From Sphingomonas palustris (GTDB taxonomy: Bacteria; Pseudomonadota; Alphaproteobacteria; Sphingomonadales; Sphingomonadaceae), in NCBI GenBank assembly GCA_026225215.1, contig JAMFSI010000070.1, positions 1 through 55,242 of the forward strand: a stretch of DNA of 55,242 nt, given 5' to 3'. Under the pieces are notes generated by a model. That model did no database searches, was not told the DNA's origin, and was given only the letters and a program-made list of their open reading frames with translations. This document shows positions 52,107 through 55,242 of the stretch, piece after piece; the stretch's first letter is position 1, and every line of letters starts with the position of its first letter. Both the position numbers and the translations under genes were made by a program.

Positions 52107-52463
52107 ATGGCTAAAGCAGATCGCCTCGCGCGTCTCGATGATCTTCGGTTGGACCTCGAAGCAGAATATACTGCGGCGCTGATTGCGGCCCTGAAGGTGG
52201 CGGCATCCGGCAAATGGGGCCTGTTCGATCATAACGGTGATCGATGGGCTCGCTCTGCGGCGGCCCCGGTCATCGAAAACCTCCACGAAATTGGGCAAGC
52301 CATTGACCGAGCAAGAGAACAACTCGCGATGCCGCGCTTCGAGCTACAACAGGAATTCCTCGCGTCGCGTGGCCCGGTTGGCCCGCAGGCAGTAGGCGAA
52401 CCTAAGCAAGCGCAGGCGTGGCTCAAACGCCTTACTTCTGGCAGCACCGAGCACGGCAGGTAG
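52107..52463 (+). CDS. Hypothetical protein
   Basis: A 118-aa, mostly helical, soluble protein of unknown function: KADRLARLDDLRLDLEAEYTAALIAALKVAASGKWGLFDHNGDRW at the start, then ENLHEIGQAIDRAREQL. No motif recognised. The ribosome site is poor. It lies in the ubiE-mutM island, 137 bp after the helix-turn-helix gene. Confidence 0.55.
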   Translation: MAKADRLARLDDLRLDLEAEYTAALIAALKVAASGKWGLFDHNGDRWARSAAAPVIENLHEIGQAIDRAREQLAMPRFELQQEFLASRGPVGPQAVGEPKQAQAWLKRLTSGSTEHGR

Positions 52464-52552
52464 CGCCCTTAATTTCTGGACCTTTAGCCATGGGCGCGCC
52501 AGCCTAAGAGCAGACATTTGGCGAGCAGCCGCAAACATGGCAACAATCCGCA

Positions 52553-53035
52553 ATGCCGAATACCGACGCTCTTCTTCGGATTGCTTACGCGGCAGCGGAA
52601 TGCGGCGATTTTGACCATGCTCGGCGTTGCTATGAACAAGGTGCAGCGCTTGGCGACGCTTGGTGCCTTCACGCCCTAGGCTACATGCACGATGTCGGCG
52701 AGGGAGTGCCTGAAAACAAAGTGCTGGCCATGAAAATATACCGCAAAGCATGGCGTCTTGGGTGCCACGCTTCCGCTAGCAACATAGCTATCCTGTACCG
52801 TGAACAGGGAAGGACTAGCATGATGTTTCGGTGGTACAGACGCGTTGCTTCTGCTGGGGATGGAAGCGCCCAGCTTGAGATGGCTAAGTGTTATCTCGCT
52901 GGCATCGGCGTCAGGAAAAACCCAAACGCGGCATTGCGATGTCTGTCCATTGCCGTCGGTTCATTTTACATTTCTGAGTACGAGCGGGAAGAAGCGCAGG
53001 CACTCCTAACTGAACTTTCGCCGCGGCTGGTTTGA
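52553..53035 (+). CDS. SEL1-like repeat protein
   Basis: A 160-aa protein with SEL1-type TPR-like repeats: GDAWCLHALGYMHDVGEGVPENKVLAMKIYRKAWRLGCHASASNIAILY and GDGSAQLEMAKCYLAGIGVRKNPNAALRCLSIAV. Such repeats bind proteins. The third codon positions are visibly less GC-rich than those of the housekeeping genes, a sign of acquisition. Weak ribosome site. Confidence 0.7.
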   Translation: MPNTDALLRIAYAAAECGDFDHARRCYEQGAALGDAWCLHALGYMHDVGEGVPENKVLAMKIYRKAWRLGCHASASNIAILYREQGRTSMMFRWYRRVASAGDGSAQLEMAKCYLAGIGVRKNPNAALRCLSIAVGSFYISEYEREEAQALLTELSPRLV

Positions 53036-53198
53036 GCGTCCGCTTTACACCAAACATAGCCATAAGCAGACTTTCCGGCCCCACCTATTTTTGGACATTC
53101 CAGGGCTGCGTTTGCAAGCTGTACAATCACTCTTTAAAACGACTTTGCGCCGGGGCACGACAATGAAATGGCGCACAACGAGGACATGACGGGGAGCG

Positions 53199-53217
53199 CG
53201 AGGGCCCCTGGCCCTCG
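53199..53217. terminator. GGGCC-CCT-GGCCC hairpin
   Basis: CGAGGGCC and GGCCCTCG pair around a CCT loop, between the SEL1 gene and mutM. It may end the island transcript. Same core as the hairpin at 24661-24679. The rest of 53036-53258 shows no gene. Confidence 0.45.
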
Positions 53218-53258
53218 CATCTTCAATATTCCACCTCCCCTTCGATCCAAGGACCAAA

Positions 53259-54071
53259 ATGCCCGAGCTACCCGAAGTCGAAACCACCGTGCGCGGTCTG
53301 GCGCGTTATCTGGAGGGGGCGCGGATTGCGCGGGTGGCGGTCAATCGGCCTGATCTGCGTCGACCCTTTCCTGCCGATCTTGTGCAGTCGCTGGTTGGCG
53401 CGACCATCACGGGCCTGGGTCGCCGCGCCAAATACGGGCTTATTCATACCGACCGCGCACGGACGATGGTCTTTCATCTCGGCATGTCGGGGCGTTGGCG
53501 GATCGAGCCTGACACGATCGAGAAGCATGACCATCTCGTGATCGAGACCGCCGCCGGGCATGTGCTGGCGTTGAACGACGCGCGGCGGTTCGGCTCGGTC
53601 GATCTGGTCGATAGTGACAAGCTCGACGCGTGGCCGGCTTTTGCTGCGCTGGGTCCGGAGCCATTAGGCGATGGCCTGACCCCACGCCATCTGCAGCACG
53701 CCTTTGCCGGGCGCAGCGCGCCGGTGAAGGGATTGCTGCTCGACCAGCGCATCGTCGCGGGGCTGGGCAATATCTATGTCTGCGAGGCGCTGCATCGCGC
53801 GCATGTGAGCCCCGAGCGCGCGGGTGGCCAAGTCACCCGCGCGGGAACCGAGCGGCTGGTGCCGGCGATCCGCGCGGTATTGGAGGAATCGATCGCGGCG
53901 GGCGGATCGACCATCCGCGACTATGCGCAGCCCAATGGCGAACTGGGCTATTTCGCCGCCAGCTGGCGCGTTTATGGCCGGGAGGGCGAGGCTTGCGCTT
54001 GTGGCGGCACGATCGGCCGCGCAGTCCAGGGCGGGCGCAGCAGCTTCTGGTGTGCCCGCTGCCAGAAATAG
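53259..54071 (+). CDS. mutM: Formamidopyrimidine-DNA glycosylase
   Basis: Base-excision repair glycosylase/AP lyase for 8-oxoG, 270 aa. The catalytic N-terminal Pro and Glu are in MPELPEVETTVRGL. The helix-two-turn-helix region has GLLLDQRIVAGLGNIYVCEALHRAHVSP, and the C-terminal zinc finger has GEACACGGTIGRAVQGGRSSFWCARCQ. The first finger pair reads C-x-C instead of C-x2-C. Confidence 0.95.
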   Translation: MPELPEVETTVRGLARYLEGARIARVAVNRPDLRRPFPADLVQSLVGATITGLGRRAKYGLIHTDRARTMVFHLGMSGRWRIEPDTIEKHDHLVIETAAGHVLALNDARRFGSVDLVDSDKLDAWPAFAALGPEPLGDGLTPRHLQHAFAGRSAPVKGLLLDQRIVAGLGNIYVCEALHRAHVSPERAGGQVTRAGTERLVPAIRAVLEESIAAGGSTIRDYAQPNGELGYFAASWRVYGREGEACACGGTIGRAVQGGRSSFWCARCQK

Positions 54072-54267
54072 GAATCGCACCGGGGCTGGTCCCTCGCATG
54101 CTCAAGCCATAAGCATCCTTGACGATTCGCCCTGTCGCCGGTAAGGGCCGCGCTTTCCGGCGGCTGGGCTGGGCTTCTTGCTTCGCCATCAGCTTGCCAA
54201 CCAACCGCTTTATACCATTGCTCGGGCCCATTAGCAGCGGCCCCGCGCAGCCGAACGAAGGACAGAC

Positions 54268-54528
54268 ATGGCCAATACGCCGCAAGCCCGCAAACGCATC
54301 CGTCGCAACGATTCGCGTGCGCTCATCAATGGCAATCGCCTTTCGCGCATCCGCACTTTCGTCAAGAAGGTCGAGGCCGCGCTCGATGGTGGCGACAAGA
54401 CTGTGGCTGCGGCGGCTCTGGCTGCGGCTCAGCCCGAACTCGCTCGCGGCGTCGCCCGCGGCGTGCTGCATAAGAACACCGCTTCGCGCAAGCTGTCGCG
54501 GCTGACCAAGCGCGTCGCTGCGCTTTAA
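54268..54528 (+). CDS. rpsT: 30S ribosomal protein S20
   Basis: S20, 86 aa, basic helical: [39 protein letters not shown] and [26 protein letters not shown]. The GAAGGACA site lies 7 bp before the ATG. It sits between mutM and dnaA, as usual in sphingomonads. A strong terminator follows. Confidence 0.97.
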   Translation: MANTPQARKRIRRNDSRALINGNRLSRIRTFVKKVEAALDGGDKTVAAAALAAAQPELARGVARGVLHKNTASRKLSRLTKRVAAL

Positions 54529-54605
54529 GCGAATCTCTTTGAGCGGCGCCCTCTCATATCAGGGGTGATTCGCCGCTCCGGGTCGATCGCACGGCCTACC
54601 CATCC

Positions 54606-54638
54606 AAAAAAGCCGGCGGAATCCCCGCCGGCTTTTTT
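54606..54638. terminator. Rho-independent terminator of rpsT
   Basis: GCCGGCGG and CCGCCGGC form the GC stem, flanked by A6 on the left and T6 on the right (AAAAAAGCCGGCGG-AATC-CCGCCGGCTTTTTT). It is a classic intrinsic terminator and, being symmetric, could work on both strands. Confidence 0.92.
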
Positions 54639-54941
54639 GATCATTGGTACAATCGATACAAGGGCGTGGACCCAAAGTATCGGCATTCCCACGATTCGCA
54701 TTAGGCTTCGAAAAATTCCATATATTTATCAATGTGTTACTTCAGGACAGGCAATTACCTAAGGTTACCACTGTCAAGGCCAATTATTTCATTTTTTTTT
54801 CAGTCTGCGCCTTGCTCTCGGCCCGAAACCATCCTTAGTAACCGTCTTGCCGGGGCACTCAGGCCAACCGGTGATCACAAACAGACATGCGACTGGCATA
54901 GCAGCCGGGGGGTTGCTGCTGGAAGCGCGCGTGCGCATTCG

Positions 54942-54960
54942 GTGACGATTGCGTGACGAT
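54942..54960 (+). promoter_or_regulatory. Tandem GTGACGAT boxes in the dnaA upstream region
   Basis: GTGACGAT occurs at 54942-54949 and 54953-54960, an exact 11-bp period, about 105 bp before the dnaA start. It may bind a regulator of dnaA. The gap 54529-55063 otherwise holds the rpsT terminator, an AT-rich tract (about 54775-54800) and a CCGGGC-TGA-GCCCGG hairpin (55027-55041) close to the dnaA ribosome site. No gene was seen, nor any canonical DnaA box. Confidence 0.4.
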
Positions 54961-55063
54961 GGATAGTGCTTTTTTTGATCGGTGCGGGCGGGAGCAAAGG
55001 GTGACAGGAACTGTATCGGGAGGACGCCGGGCTGAGCCCGGTTCGGCCAAAGGAAAAGCGGTA

Positions 55064-55242
55064 ATGGCATACGATCCTGAGGATCAGGAGGCTATGGATC
55101 TCGCCGCAGACTGGGCCGACATCAGCCAGGGCCTGCGCAAGGATCTGGGCCAGCAATTATACAGCCAGTGGATTCGCCCGGTTCAGGTCGGCCGCTTCTG
55201 CAAGGACACCGGCACGCTCGATCTGTTCCTGCCCACCGAATT
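55064..55242 (+). CDS. dnaA: Chromosomal replication initiator DnaA (5' part)
   Basis: Partial: the first 59 codons plus two bases, cut by the window end. The product reads MAYDPEDQEAMDLAADWADISQ, then RKDLGQQLYSQWIRPVQVGRF and TLDLFLPTE, which is the domain I (N-terminal oligomerisation) of DnaA. An AAAGGA site precedes the ATG at 55064. A second ATG at 55094 has AGGAGG only 2 bp away, too close to be used well. Confidence 0.93.
   Translation, partial: MAYDPEDQEAMDLAADWADISQGLRKDLGQQLYSQWIRPVQVGRFCKDTGTLDLFLPTE

Noticed and set aside
54640..55063. Replication origin at dnaA
   Set aside because: No cluster of canonical DnaA boxes (TTATCCACA) was found by eye, and in alphaproteobacteria the origin need not be next to dnaA. 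A GC-skew plot of the whole chromosome would decide.

Overview
The window reads as chromosomal DNA of a sphingomonad-type alphaproteobacterium (order Sphingomonadales). The evidence is high GC, the dnaA-rpsT-mutM-ubiE-ubiB-coaBC-dut neighbourhood, the argS-SPOR-nagZ-scpA-scpB-tatABC operon, a cpa/tad pilus locus, EcfG-type promoters and many small palindromic intergenic repeats. It ends inside the 5' end of dnaA. No rRNA, tRNA, CRISPR array, transposase or prophage was seen.

Layout. (1) 114-6950, minus strand: one housekeeping operon, argS, SPOR protein, nagZ, scpA, scpB, tatA, tatB, tatC. (2) 7136-12622: lipoprotein, ispH, thrB, rnhA, an FAD oxidoreductase and a hydrolase. (3) 12703-20277: Flp/Tad pilus locus cpaABCDE-tadBC. 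The motor ATPase gene cpaF, the Flp pilin and the minor pilins are not here. (4) 20318-32435: an acyl-CoA catabolic cluster with three class III CoA-transferases, two hot-dog hydratases, an SMP-30 protein, a beta-hydroxyacid dehydrogenase, an FCD-type GntR regulator, a TonB receptor and an enoyl-CoA hydratase. A recurring GATAATGCAT palindrome lies at three control regions and probably marks the GntR regulon. (5) 32721-42154: further catabolic or transport genes: MFS exporter, SnoaL-like and ABM proteins, SDR epimerase, acyl-CoA ligase, hydrolases, a TauD/TfdA-type dioxygenase and a MarR regulator. (6) 42181-45378: DNA-repair and stress genes, including a divergent pair driven by near-perfect EcfG promoters. 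(7) 45711-51231, minus strand: ubiE, ubiB, a membrane protein, a His-rich mini-peptide, coaBC, dut. (8) 51389-53035: a small island of hypothetical genes between ubiE and mutM. (9) 53259-end: mutM, rpsT, dnaA (partial).

How the parts fit. Regions 1, 2, 7 and 9 are core cell functions: protein export, chromosome condensation, wall recycling, isoprenoid, threonine, CoA and ubiquinone synthesis, replication and repair. Regions 4 and 5 look like accessory catabolism of an unidentified carboxylic acid or ester. Substrates would enter through the TonB receptor, be activated by CoA ligase or CoA transfer, then be hydrated and oxidised. No thiolase, lyase or acyl-CoA dehydrogenase is present, so the pathway must be completed elsewhere. 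The most unusual points are the GntR operator set, a paired CoA-transferase in which one partner has Glu where the catalytic Asp is expected, a pilus locus without its ATPase, a 37-codon secreted His8 peptide gene, and a repeat family in which one copy has a 29-bp perfect stem.
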